Below are positions 1 through 11,283 of a stretch of 64,000 bases of DNA, one piece after another. The number at the start of each line of letters is the position of its first letter. Within the stretch, counting starts at the first letter, position 1. The position numbers and the translations under genes were made by a program. The notes below the pieces were generated by a model, which was not told where the DNA came from, searched no databases, and saw only the letters and a program-made list of their open reading frames with translations. The stretch spans positions 1,688,762-1,752,761 of the forward strand of contig CM055107.1 of the NCBI GenBank assembly GCA_029204225.1, written 5' to 3'. This DNA comes from Diphasiastrum complanatum (lineage: Eukaryota; Streptophyta; Lycopodiopsida; Lycopodiales; Lycopodiaceae).

Positions 1-955
1 TTAGTCGGCCTTCCAAGATGGATTAGACGCGAGCTTAAATCCAATGTTGAATATACGGGCCTAAGGTTAGCTATGTCTGATGCCATCAAGGAGAAGACGA
101 AGGATCAGATATTGACAAATCTAGAGAAAGGCAAGCACCCATGTGCTCCTGTCCATGAGTCGAAGCCAATTGAGGACACCCGAGATCAGCTTTGGAAATC
201 ACAGCTGGCGTGGATGGGATTTTGATGTTCTCTCATTATAGACGAAAAACAATATGGGTGCCCACACTGCCGGGCTACGCATCCTGTGATGCTTGTCCTT
301 CATGTGGAACCTATCCAAGCAACATATAGTTTCAACAAAATGAAGAACACCCATCACAATCTGGAAATGCTTGCCTTATCATGAATATCCCCTAGCAAGT
401 CCAGAACCACTAGCCATACAAGATGGCTACGCCGTTATACAAGGGCCACTGCACACTAGATGTTTCATTTGTGGTGAAACCGGCCACTTCATGGTTGATT
501 GTCCAATTAAGACCCAGTACCATGCCGAGTGTCCCGATTGTATCCCGAAAACACCAGTTTCAAAGACTGTCCAAAACAACCAACTAAGATCCTACTTGCT
601 CGTCACGTCAGTTATGAATTACAATAGGATCTTCACGACAACAACACGACACCATAGCAACCAGCAGTTAAACCTGTGCTCAATCGAGAAGTTTCTTGTA
701 AACTTCTACTTACATCACCGTCCCAATTACACCAGTTCCATAATGAAAAAAGACAATATGAAATGAGTCCTTGTCGAAAGAAAGTGAAACCGATATTCTG
801 TCATCTGCTACAATGTCCAACCACAAGCAACCTCCACAGGGAATTGACAGTTTTCTCCCTTTCTACAACTCCAATCTATTTGTCTTTCACCATGCAAATA
901 AGATTTTCAATGTGCCCAATACACAATACATCTAGGATTCAAAAAGCCATTTAGA
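1..955 (+). pseudogene. LTR-retrotransposon gag relic with CCHC knuckle
   Basis: Gag proteins package retrotransposon RNA. From base 1 an open frame reads RRELKSN...LAMSDAIKEK and stops near 227. A related but decayed stretch lies at 41154-41240, so both look like one gag family. A shifted frame beginning at 371 carries a classical CX2CX4HX4C knuckle (CFICGETGHFMVDC, 461-502) followed by CPDC. Bases 505-955 stay loosely open but show no recognisable domain. The frame is broken at least twice and the 5' part lies outside the window. Gag identity rests on the knuckle and the shared RREL block; the lineage is inferred to be Gypsy-like. Confidence 0.6.
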
Positions 956-2255
956 GATTCGGTTCTGAATCTCTTGTTCAAAGAGGTCCTCAGGACATAG
1001 TACCTCAATGATACCTGCATCTCATGCTATATCTTACAACATGTGTTATCCATGATGATAGATTTTAGTGTCACCAACCCTGTCTTGTTTTGACAAGGGC
1101 ATGTCAGAGTAAGTCAAATTACTCTACAAAAACAACTGAAATATTGCAACTGTCCAGGTACATTATCAATGTTGATGAATGCCAATTTTGTTCGACAAGT
1201 GCTATATAGTTCTCACTATCTGTAACGTTTGTTTATTTCCTTGTTTCTCTTCACCTATTTTGTGTGATTGATTTTTGCATGAGGAATAGCTACTGCATGA
1301 GAGTCTTCTGTAGAGCATCTCTAGAATACATTTTCATTCATCAATCCATCTTCAGATGACCATGTACAGCAGTTTCAAATTTTTGAAAACTATGAGAAAT
1401 CCATGACAAGTTAGAGTTGATTCCTGCACCTCATTGCCATATTATTCTTTGAGTCAACTATGGCAAGATCAAAACAAATTTAGTTACAATTTGTTCAATC
1501 TTTAGTCCAGTCACATGTTCAACGAGTTTCGACTACGTGTTCCACACGCCGATCCAATCCTGAGCATACAGTCACCAGCAACAACATGCCCACCAACAGA
1601 TTTTTTTTTTTGGGGGGGGGGGGGGAGAGAGAGTGGATTTGCTTGGATCCACTGGAGCAGTTACACTGCCAACAACAACACCAGCAAGATCGACAGCCAA
1701 GATCACAAACCCAAAGTCGACAATGACAAGGCTAAGAAGACAGATGGGCAATCCAAAGTGACTCGATCAAAAGAAGTACCCCAGTCACGACGAAGATCCT
1801 TTAGAAAGGGAAACACAAGCATTGCAAGGTGCAGTTAAACGGTGACAATAGGCATGGGTTTTTTCGATTAGAGCAAATTAAAAAGACTTTTGAAGAGGTC
1901 AATAAGACTTCCACGCTGTCAATCTTGGTGAGCTGTAAAGGTTTGTTTTTTACGACACTAAAATCCAAGATCACACGGAAGAGGTATGGAAGTTTTAAAA
2001 ATTGGTAAAAAAACAACATTTGTATAAACTTAGGAGTAAGAGTCTTATGAAAACAAAAATAAACATTGAACATCCATGAAACATTTGTGCTCGTAAAAGA
2101 TTAGAGGGCCATTAAAGTTTAACATTCGACGACAAATTTTTGTTCTCACGGTTGCTTGGATGCTCCCATGCTCGTTACAAAAAACATAACTACCAAAAAG
2201 AAAATAGGGAAACCCAAAGAAACCCGCATTTTTTTTCTTTTCTCTTTCACGAGCT

Positions 2256-2600
2256 GAAATTCGTGGGGAAAGGATTTGCGAGAATTCGCGAGCGGGGGGT
2301 ATTCGCAGACAAGAAGGGCTTCGTCAACGAAGAATTCGCGAACGGGGTATTCCTGGACAAGGAACAGTCGAAGAAATCGCGAAAAAAAGCGGGACGAGAT
2401 TCGTGGGCAGAATTCGTAGGAATTCGCGAGTCAGAGGAATTCGTGAAGAATTCGCAGAGAATTCACGAAGAATTCGTGGAAAATTCGCGAGGGGAGGGGC
2501 AAGAGAATTCGCGAAGATTTCGGAGGAATTCGCTACTGAATTCATATTTGGGGATTCGTGGGTAGAATTCGCCGGACCATTCGTGGGATTCGCGAGTTGG
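2256..2600. repeat. GAATTCG-motif array (copy A)
   Basis: A GC-richer island made of imperfect reiterations of (A/G)AATTCG(C/T)G, giving many EcoRI sites and TTCGCGAA palindromes. Spacing between motifs is irregular, mostly about 9 to 20 bases, so it is not a clean tandem repeat. Several frames on both strands stay open only because the motif lacks stops, producing Arg/Glu/Asn-rich frames such as EEFAENSRRI. I do not treat those frames as genes. Flanking DNA is AT-rich. Confidence 0.8.
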
Positions 2601-3208
2601 GGAATGGGTTTGTGGGAATCGCCACTGGAGTCGCCAGAAGCTCACACGTGTGATGGGGATTAGTAGGGAGGCTGTTTTTTTTTTTAAACAAAAGCTTCAA
2701 AATGAAGAATTTGAATAAAATCTACAGAGGAGCAAAACTTCAAAAGTGAGAAGTTGAAGTGCTTCTCTCCCAAATTTCCACCAAAAAAACTAGTTCTAGA
2801 CCTCCTCCACAAAAATTGTCATATCTCTCTCAATTTTCAACCAAATTGGTTGCAAATTAACTCAAATTCTAGCTAAGACAGAGATCTACAATCCTATGGA
2901 ATTACAGTCATAAAATTCAGCCAAAAATGGAGAAAACGGACTGCAAAAACGGTCACTAATTAAAATTGGAATGAAAACATTAAAATGGCCATAACTTGGT
3001 CATTATAGCTCCAAATGAGAAAATCTCAGTACCTCCAAAAAGCTAAAAGAAAGATCTACTAATCTATAATAATAAACTACACAAAAAATGAAGATTAAAT
3101 GGTAAAAAATTGAATCAGAACTTGCTAAAAATTGGAAAATCAAGAAAATTAAAACAAGAAACTTTACCAAATTTAACAAAATCCCTTCTGATGGGGAAAG
3201 GATCTAAT

Positions 3209-3220
3209 GCTCTGATACCA
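3209..3220 (-). promoter_or_regulatory. Primer-binding site, initiator-Met tRNA type (copy A)
   Basis: On the minus strand this reads TGGTATCAGAGC, the standard plant initiator-Met tRNA primer site of many Copia and some Gypsy elements. It lies four bases beyond the 3' end of the minus-strand LTR at 3225-3787, which fixes that LTR as a 5' LTR with its internal region running toward lower coordinates. Confidence 0.85.
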
Positions 3221-3224
3221 AAAT

Positions 3225-3787
3225 TGTCATGTGCCAACCTTAGCATTAAAACATCTAATCCATTCATAAACATCAAATTACAATGGAAATGCGAGAAATC
3301 AAGGAAATACTCAAGAAATCAAGAAACTAGACAAAAGTAACAAAACTTCACCAAAATAGACAAAGTACGATATCATTATTCATGATTATTGATTATTTAC
3401 AAGATAGGAGCCTGATTCTAGAGCATGATCATAGCTCTCATGTGATTTTAGGCACATGAACCACTTTCTTCATCAAGAAAGCTCTCAAGAGAAGCTCCAA
3501 GATCTCTTAAAACTCAAAAAATACAAAATGAACAATAGCCCCCAAAATTTAGCACAACCTCAGCTATTTATAGTGGTCATTTGTGCCTCTACTATACGTT
3601 TGGGACCTTAATTGGCTAATTTGGCCTTACAACCATTATTGCAAATCTGCTATTCACAAATATAGAGAGGTTGTTCGAGCCACCTTAGTAACTGTCCTAA
3701 TGACTAATTCTAGTCTACTTTAGCTCCATGGCCATATTTGACAATTCATTAGTAAGCTCATGGGCTAATTACATGCAGCGCATGACA
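3225..3787 (-). mobile_element. LTR, minus strand (copy A)
   Basis: A 563-bp LTR. On the minus strand it begins TGTCATG and ends CATGACA, a 7-bp terminal inverted repeat with TG...CA ends, and it is followed by an initiator-Met primer site. A TATA-type box (CTATAAATAGC) lies near 3565-3577. An opposite-strand relative of its first about 260 bp, roughly 90% identical by eye, sits at 31011-31270. No gag or pol is visible in the adjoining internal side (2690-3208), so the element is a remnant. Confidence 0.85.
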
Positions 3788-4022
3788 TATTGTAATCATC
3801 AAGTACTTAAAAGTTTCCCATTGGCAATAAATCTAAAATAGTTGGGTAGGTCATTTTGTAGTAACACAAGCTCTATTCTCATATAGTCAAGACTCCAATG
3901 CTCCTCCACCTCTATCATAACTAAAAATATTTCGTTTTATATAATGTTTATTTTTTTTCCTTCTGTATGATCATCCGTTTGTAAATCTTGATCTAGTGGT
4001 ATCCAAGTATCACCAATTTTGA

Positions 4023-4870
4023 TTACTGTAGGTCATAGCAACCAAGTAATAAATTTGAATGATAACGTCCATTTGCTTGCATGTACCATCTTTGTCCTTC
4101 TTTGATATGTCTCCACCATGAAAATCCATGAATGAGCCTCCATCTCCATCTTGCCATAGATATCATCATCACTTGATGACTTGAGCATGAATGAGTCAAG
4201 CCTCCCTTAGCTTCATTTCCATTAACAAAACCAGCCAAGAATGCTAGTAAAACCCCAACAACAAAATGATGCAAAACAGTGTAACTAGTTTCACCATATC
4301 TTGACAATTTGCACACATTCACATGAAATTGCTCAAACATGAGATAGAACAAGTAAACATCCATTGATCTTGACTCTTCAATAACCTGCAAAAATAGATC
4401 CAAAGTATATTTGCCACTTGACTTCCTTTTTATGCTCTTGACTAGCTCCAAATTGCCACGTTCCCTTTTGTGTTGTTGAAGCCCTTTGAGATCAACCTCT
4501 TGATCTTCCACTTGACCGTCAAAGTCATTGAACAAAACTTCTTTTCCAGATCCATTAGTTGCTTGCAATCCATGAAAAACACCATCCACTTGCATAACAT
4601 CATCTACACAAGAAGATGAACCAAAACATGTGAGTAAATCAAAGTTTGTACCTTCAACTTGCTTACCCTTCTCATCATATGTAAGCCTAGATGGCCCTTT
4701 GCCTTTGCCTTGAGGATCTTCTTAGAACTTGACTTGTAGAGGCATCCCCACTATCACTATCCAAAAAACCATCTTCATCACCATCAAAAATGTTAATCAG
4801 ATCCAAAACACACTTGATGGATCTTAGATCTTTAGCCAAATTTGGTTGCACATCTAGATTTAACTACAGA
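4023..4870 (-). pseudogene. Unrecognised protein-coding relic with 190-codon frame (copy A)
   Basis: I do not recognise this gene. A 190-codon frame (4595 to 4023) begins MQVDGVFHGLQATNGSG and includes a Lys/Arg-rich stretch (HKRERGNLELVKSIKRKSSG) and a hydrophobic segment (HFVVGVLLAFLAGF). Upstream the same frame continues open to about 4715 (PSRLTYDEKGKQVEG). A different frame covers about 4720-4870 with an acidic Ser/Asp run (FDGDEDGFLDSDSGDAS). That pattern suggests one coding sequence broken by a frameshift or intron. The 190-codon frame is intact in both copies, but the copies are too young for that to show selection. It could be captured host coding sequence or part of the neighbouring LTR element. 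Confidence 0.35.
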
Positions 4871-7800
4871 ATAGAAATCCTCACTTTACACATGCTAGAA
4901 CTTGGAAATGCATGAAGATTTGATCATAAACACTTAGATCCAACTTAGTATTGTCCTTGTCCGTACAACAGCAGCAACCTACAGTCATTCACACGTGTGG
5001 ATGCAAGATTAACAACAAAAATCAAGATTAACAACAAGATATCCTGAGAAATACACATGAGATGGACATAGAATAGAAAGAGATGAATTCTCCACGTAAA
5101 ATGAGAATACATTAATACTATAATCATGTTGGTACTATTATTTATAGTTGCCAAAATGTCACTTGGCCAATTGCCATAAACTAGCCCTAAAATGATAACT
5201 TCTTGGTACGTAATCAAAAACCTAGAATTTCTAGTCTAGATGCAATGTATCTATATTAACCAATTAGAATGGGACCAAATCCGAGTTCATTCACAAATGT
5301 ACTTGCCAAAAATAGTACAAACACTATTTAGTTCTTTATTGACAAAAATAACTCTAAGTTGAATTTTCATGTTGGCCTCAAAATTGCCAAGATAAATCAA
5401 CTAAACTAGTTGAAATTTTTCACATCAACAACATCAAGTTTATCCACATGCTCCTCTTCAAAGACATCTTTAGAAATGTGACCTTTCTTTGACTTAGGAA
5501 TGTAAACCCTGTAAAAATTTTTGAGAGAACATCCAAAAAACTAACTAAACTATGGTAAGAAAAACAATAGAGCTGAATTCTACAACAATTACTCTCCTTC
5601 TCATATGTATAATTACTCCCAACCACACCCCCTATGGATATCCTTTCGACATTGTATTGGTAGCCTCCCTTGTTGGTTGTTGGTGATCTACATGATTTCA
5701 TAACTGATGGTATCTTGTTCCTCATGGAGACTCACAAGAGAGGATTATTGTACTTTCCTAAATACACACGAGAATTAAAATTTAGAAAAGAAGTCAAATC
5801 AATAACAGGTAGAAGTTCAAGTGGGGTTGTATGTCAATTTTGACGACCATTTCTTTTAGTTGTATGTCAAGATGAGCAAGCAAGGACATCTAGATCGTGC
5901 TTTGTGTTGGTAATATTGGGCTACAGTGGGATCTCTTCATTGCAACATGTTAGTTTACTCCAAAGACATTCTTATATGCTTGCAAGATGTGTGTATCTTC
6001 CATATGTCGATATTTTGGTAAACATTTGTGATGTGAGCAAGGATACATCTCCATGCATTAGATAATGATGATATGAATGTTCATAGATTATCAATGGAAT
6101 GAGATGGACCTGTTACAGCCTACGAAGAGTACATAATGCTTGTCGGAATCACATGTAAAACACACTTCAAACCTCACCCTCTATGAATATACACACAAAT
6201 TACTAACCAAACTATGAAAAAAAAATTCAACCATCAATATTTTTTCCTAAAAATAAAAATTAAAAGTATTATAAATACAAATTTTACGTTGCTAACAACA
6301 TTCCACGTTCCAATATACTCATTATGGAACAAATTATGTTGGAACCATAATGGGATGTATGTGTGTGTGTGTGTGTGTGTGTTGTGCCAGTGTGTTTCCC
6401 TAAACATCTTAGGTATATAACCTTAATAATTATTACCTTGTCTGTCCAAATATGCTTGTAAACATCTTAGGTTTGTAACCTTAATATTATTACATTGTCT
6501 GTCCAAATGTGCTAACTATATTATAAAACTTGAATGAAAAACTTAGCTTAGAATCAACTTGAAAAGATTAGATTGGAGACTTTATTGCAATCATGCACAG
6601 CTTTTCATTAACATTAAAAAAAATGGGTAGCAATCAAATAGAACAAAATTGTACGAACAATCAAAATGACTTGCAAATCGAACTTGAAAGCTTTTCTTTA
6701 TCCCCTTTATAGTTAGGCTAGATACAACCAATTGTTGGGTTCACAAAAACCCAATTCGAACCATAAACCATGTGCATTGAAAGGGGACATCTAGAGCAAG
6801 TGCCCTCAAAAGTGAATACCCGTAAGTAGTACTACGTAAATATTGTACTTTAAAAAGGTGACAACACATCATTAAGAATTTTAGGTCAGCTTGCATCGTT
6901 ATGTTAGAGAGAAAATGAATAACATAATTTGAATTTCTTTTTCTCCATTTTGAAAACACAATGCAAAAATGTTACATACATAATGTCATTGGCAGTATGT
7001 GAGATTCAATATGAATGTCATGGGCTTAGTAGTTTTCACAAGTCCAGTAAATTCTCTTGTTCCACTTTCCAACTCAAATCTATTATCTCACTTCCACATG
7101 GCATCTCTGAATGAAATCCCTATGAATCATGGTACATGGATGATAGATAACGATTGTTGCCAAAACCTATTAGTCATTGACATGAATACCGATCCAGAAA
7201 AATGAACAGTTCTTTGTGCAAAAGCAAACACAAAGTATTTGATTTTCAAAAGTTGCAATACCACATTTTCTAATAAGATAGTGAAACATGCTCCCACAAT
7301 GCTAGAGAATGTCATAGCTAAATTGTAATCTTTTTATTTAGACTACTTATTCATATACAAATGACATTTAAAACTTTTTGATGTTCGTAAAAAGATCTCC
7401 CTCACCACCACAAATCTGAGAACCATAGGATGTTGTATGTACCAAACCATTTAATGCACTCCAAGACTCACATCTTTGAGGTGACGTACCCTACACAACG
7501 ACCAAAAGTCTCAGCTACATGATCCACAGCCACCACCTAACTTATCAAGAAAGTCAAAACATAAGCCCTGTGATAGGCATGATATACCAAAAAAGCTACC
7601 TGCAAACTTCAGGTGTCAACAACGTACCACTGCAAGACTGTGTTCTTCACAATTCAGCTGCAGGCTGATATAGTCACCAAACAGCTTATAATATCCACTA
7701 TGGTTTAGTTCTGTAATCCTTAGGTAGGTATCTTATTAAAGGTTAAACATTATCTTTATGATTCTTGAGAAACACGACATACGTGCAACCCAAACTGATC

Positions 7801-8052
7801 TAGACATGTGAAGCATTACATGATATTAAAGCAAAGCAAGCTATCTCTCACCTCTTAACAATTAACATCCATCCCTAGGCATCTACTAGCACTTCCAAAA
7901 GGAAAAAATTATTATTTTTCATGAAAAGCGTCTTCTCCACAGAAAAATAGAACCAGGACTAACAAAGTGTTTTGAGGTACTACATGGACTATAAGTACGA
8001 CGCACTAAAGGCACTTGAATCAGGACACAAATTGAAAACATAAATGGCTTAC

Positions 8053-8455
8053 TTTTCTGATTGCTCACATTTCCACACTTGAGTATTGAATCTGCAAGAA
8101 AGAAATTGTTCATCATTTGAGAGTGAAGATTGGAATGGGTGCCTCAGCAGTGTTTTGAAGAGCATAGCACTCTCCCTACACATACACAGAACTTGAGACT
8201 AAGATAAGGGAATCACTTGAGAAAATTCTTTGCAGATGTGAAAAGTCTTTATAGAGTCTAGACTCATATATTGCCCCAGGACACAAGTACAGGTCATTAG
8301 ATAACCTGCTGGGTTTCAGTCTGTTACCTTCCATAAAACTGCTCAACTGCGTGTTGGGGCCCCTTGTCCAGAAGTGATTGAAATGCTACTGAGTCACACA
8401 AGTGAAAGATTGTGATGAATAGGCGTCCTCATCATCATCTGAATCTCTTGAATCA
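8053..8455 (-). other. Possible exon pair of an unrecognised minus-strand gene (copy A)
   Basis: On the minus strand, 8455-8328 is bounded by TGTGCAG and GGAAG/GTAAC, and 8091-8053 is bounded by a pyrimidine-rich TTTCTTTCTTGCAG and AAAA/GTAAGC. The first contains an acidic run (SDSRDSDDDEDAYSS), then after a frame change the stretch SLLDKGPQHAVEQFYG. The splice signals are good, but no single frame joins everything and I know no matching family. Read it as a suspected exon relic. It is duplicated at 58656-59058. Confidence 0.2.
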
Positions 8456-8641
8456 CTGCACATATTAATGATTGAGTGATTATAAATATTATGGTGTCCT
8501 GACTGCCATAATTTACTTCTATGATTGACTTAAAGATGTTATTAACCAAACTTGAATGTAGGTTTTGAGCTTTTGCAGAAAAGGAAATGTCCGATTTTAT
8601 TATAATTTTAAGCTGGTTGCTTATAACAAGTAATGGAGACA

Positions 8642-8693
8642 AAATGAGCTGATGTTTGCATTCAACAAATATCTATTCAACATCAGCTCATTT
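8642..8693. repeat. 15-bp perfect inverted repeat (copy A)
   Basis: AAATGAGCTGATGTT at 8642-8656 is matched by its exact reverse complement at 8679-8693 across a 22-bp loop. ATTCAACAAATATC also recurs inside and just after the hairpin. It is present identically in copy B at 59245-59296. Function unknown. Confidence 0.85.
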
Positions 8694-9273
8694 CAACAAA
8701 TATCATTAGAGGTAACGCTTTAGAAAAGAATGTATATGCAACAAAAAGGGGAGCCAGCTAGGCTCTAGCGTTATTTATGTCTCATCACTAGATACAAGCA
8801 TGAGTTGCTATCTGAGTTTCAAAAAAATATGCATTTTCTTGGGTAGACCAAATGCTGACTAAGAACTAAATTACTACCAAAAAGAAAAAACCAACAACAA
8901 CCCAAAAAACTAAAAGCATCAGGGATGACGTTCATAAACAGGAGATAACATTATATAGACAAAATAGAAATACTAGAAAGCCAGACTGTACTGAAATGTT
9001 TACAACTGCTTTCCTGCATGCAAGGCACAGACTGTTGATTAGTGTAACGTAGCCACAAAATTTTGAATGTTTCTTCCGTTGAACAAAATGCCAAGGTGAT
9101 GTTTGGAAGGTTGTCTCAGAATTCTAGACAAAACATGTAACAGCTATTTTTTGCTACAGAGATCAAAGGTCTAAGAAGGCCACTTCTCACAGGCAAAGGC
9201 TTGGGTACAGGGCCCCATATTACTATTCCCTTTCAATCATTTGTACATGGGCTTTTATTTGGACCATGTGGTT

Positions 9274-9431
9274 ATTTTAGTTGCTTGACATTACAACAAA
9301 TGGCTTGGGCCCCAAGAACCCATCAGTTATTATTGACGTTTAGATTATTTGGATTTTAGTTGCTTGACATTACAACAAATGGCTTGGGCCCCAAGAACCC
9401 ATCAGTTATTATTGACGTTTAGATTATTTGG
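9274..9431. repeat. Tandem duplication, 79 bp x 2
   Basis: Two adjacent, essentially identical 79-bp units (9274-9352 and 9353-9431) start ATTTTAGTTGCTTGACATTA and contain TTGGGCCCCAAG. This lies just outside the duplicated block and has no counterpart in copy B. The remaining DNA to 9797 shows no gene on inspection. Confidence 0.9.
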
Positions 9432-9797
9432 ACTAGCTTTATAGGAACTCACATACCTCCTCCACACCGTATAAGTAGATCATCGTGGCTTCATTTTTTA
9501 TGTGATTGATTAAAGAGCAGAGTTGGCTTTCACTTCCGGTTCTTAGTGAGTTACACATTCCAGTTCAGTCCCCATCTTTCAAAAAAGAGTTCAAGAAAAC
9601 AACGCAGTCAACAAAATACACAGAGGAAAAACATCTTCCCTTAAACTATTAAAAAAACACAAAGCTGTAGTATAGGTCTCTCGGAAATGAGCAAATATAT
9701 CCCCCACATTGCACATTTCTACCAATTTAGAAGTTTATGTAGTTTAGACACGGAGAAAAACAAAGCAATTGATAATAAGAAGGGAGAAGAGATGGAC

Positions 9798-10199
9798 CTT
9801 GGCTCAAACTCCCTCACTTCGGCAATGTCCTTCCCGTAGTCATCCACCCACTGGACAGTGCGCTTATCATTGTGTTTTCGCTGAATTACATCAGCAACAT
9901 CTTTTGTCTTGCCATCACAAAATTCTTCAATCTGACCTAATTCGTCTGGGTAAGCTTCATCAGCAATTGTTTCTGGTACATCCAGCTGGGATAGCTGCAA
10001 ACCCTGTTCTTCTGCATTATCTAAGCTGGTTTTGAGCAATGGTCCCAGCAGTGGCTCGCCACCTACACTTTTCCCATTGGCAGCATGCACAGGCTCATCG
10101 CCTAGGAAATCCCCTGGAATGGGTTGTTAGTTCCCGTCCACTTTGATGGAAGTGCGGAAGCCACAGTCTGTTTCCAAAGGATTTGACACCTACTTCCCC
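9798..10199 (-). pseudogene. Exon(s) of a plant gene with VQW...EVxEFEP motif
   Basis: Read on the minus strand, the sequence encodes GGEPLLGPLLKTSLDNAEEQ, then IEEFCDGKTKDVADVIQRKH, then VQWVDDYGKDIAEVREFEP, and ends at a donor (CCAAG/GTCCAT, 9798). The pattern VQW-x-D-x-x-G-x-x-[LI]-x-EV-x-EFEP matches, from memory, a small plant-specific uncharacterised family; I give no symbol. A strong acceptor (CCATTCCAG) puts one exon start at 10113. Upstream to 10199 a +1 frame (RCQILWKQTVASALPSKW) looks like the same protein and follows an acceptor ending CTGTAG, so there is probably a one-base frameshift near 10112 or a tiny exon I cannot resolve. I could not locate the last exon below 9798. Confidence 0.5.
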
Positions 10200-10627
10200 C
10201 TACAGCAGCAGCAGCCCGGAATGCAGCAAATCAAATTCGCGCCTTCGAATTTTGCACCGGTGAGAATTTTCCTAAAAGCTATGAGCATCTACCAAAGGAA
10301 GCTTCATTTTCTTCTCACGCATTTCAAATGCTCCTTTCCTTCAAAACAATGAACATATGTCAAGAATTTCAAGAAACAAATTCTGTGACGTACTGTAAAT
10401 CCAACATCTAGCTCCATTCTCCTGGTGATTAATCATCCATCCTTCTGCCACAATCTCTAACGCATTGCCATAATTTGTCGCTCAAATCGCCATTTGCATA
10501 AAAGGCCTTAACATTTGCATAAAGTAGGGATGAGGAAAGATTTTTGTTCCACGCCGAGTGCAAATAAATCCTTTGCATCTGTCGATTTGAAAACCCTGAA
10601 CCTCCATGCATGATAGATGATCATCCC

Positions 10628-10817
10628 TTAGGCATACGAGCAAGCCAGCCCCAAAACAATCACCAAAAGCAGTAGCACAAAACTGACCATTAAGGCAGCA
10701 GTAGCAGCAGCTGGTGGTAAAAAGTAGAAGCATAGAAAGCAGAAAGAGCGAGCGATCCATGCTTTCTTCTTCTTCCTCTGTTGCTGCTCCTCCTGCCATT
10801 GTGGATCAGCATACCTT
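10628..10817 (-). CDS. Possible exon encoding a C-terminal membrane tail
   Basis: A pyrimidine-rich tract ending GCCTGATCAG precedes an open frame from 10817 to a stop at 10628. It encodes RYADPQWQEEQQQRKKKKAW, a charged basic stretch, followed by a long hydrophobic run (LPPAAATAALMVSFVLLLLV) and a short CSYA end. This layout fits a tail-anchored or signal-anchor segment. It lies about 430 bp upstream (minus sense) of the VQW exon, but the frame stops here, so joining them would need a donor inside this exon (AATG/GTCAGT near 10691). Alternatively it is an unrelated short gene or chance. Confidence 0.3.
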
Positions 10818-10861
10818 CTGATCAGGCAACACAAAAGAAAACAGAAAGGCAAGCAATACAA

Positions 10862-11181
10862 ACCCTAATCCCGAAACCATATTCTTTTTTGGCCCTGCAT
10901 TGCTTGCAACGAATACTTAGCATTCATTTCAAACATTGACCACCTCGTGTTTTGGTTTTAATTCAAATGACATATGTAAATGCCGTTTTTTTTGTTCCGT
11001 GAGTAACACATATGGCATTTAAAAATAAATTGCCTTTTTTTTCTAGGTTTCTTGGGTTTCCTATTGCTTTTTCTTTTTGCTTGACTTTATGTTAAAATCT
11101 TTTCCTTTCCGGATTTGGGGGTGTTTCAATATGAAGAGATTGACAGCTGGGTTCAGATTTGTTTTCATTTTCGTGGGGGGG
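10862..11181. other. No gene seen
   Basis: AT-rich sequence with several T runs and a poly-G run just before the GC-rich hairpin. No frame here matches anything I recognise. Confidence 0.5.
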
Positions 11182-11283
11182 GGGGAAGGCCCTGCCCCGA
11201 AGAAGGCCTTCCGTGCTGGGAGGGCCCTTGCTTGAGGGCGGGAGCCCCAGGGCAGGGCCCGACCTGCACGAAAGGCCTTCCCC
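11182..11283. repeat. GC-rich inverted-repeat island
   Basis: GGGGAAGGCC (11182-11191) and its exact complement GGCCTTCCCC (11274-11283) enclose nested partial complements (AGGCCCTGCCC against GGGCAGGGCC). It sits after a G run in otherwise AT-rich DNA. A similar island with GGGAAGGGCC arms is at 18651-18712, and the fragment GGGGAAGGCCCTTG occurs near 35615, suggesting one repeat family with no coding capacity. Confidence 0.7.

Larger units (their letters stand above)
962..9181 (+). repeat. Segmental duplication, copy A (8.2 kb, direct)
   Basis: This block recurs in the same orientation at 51566-59784. The offset is 50,604 bp at the left edge and 50,603 bp after a one-base A-run difference near 1130. 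By eye I noticed only about ten substitutions or small indels, for example near 2191, 2551, 3166, 3937, 4443, 5115 and 8942. Homology stops abruptly at both ends. The edges have no terminal inverted repeat, no shared target-site duplication and no Helitron-type end. It therefore looks like a recent genomic duplication or an assembly duplication, not one transposon. Confidence 0.95.

Noticed and set aside
2140-2663. Arg/Glu/Asn-rich frames on both strands, up to 141 codons
   Set aside because: They arise from the stop-free GAATTCG motif array. All frames are equally open, with no conserved domain.
3209-3787. Integrated pararetrovirus, given the initiator-Met primer site
   Set aside because: The primer site directly adjoins a TG...CA LTR, and no pararetroviral reading frames are visible.
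7380-7700. Long semi-open minus-strand stretch (QWYVVDT... region)
   Set aside because: It has several stops and no recognisable family. The plus strand is equally open, so I could not support a gene.
962-9181. The 8.2-kb block as one transposon (Helitron, MITE-like or LTR element)
   Set aside because: No terminal repeats, no CTRR hairpin end, no target duplications, and it contains an unrelated LTR remnant.
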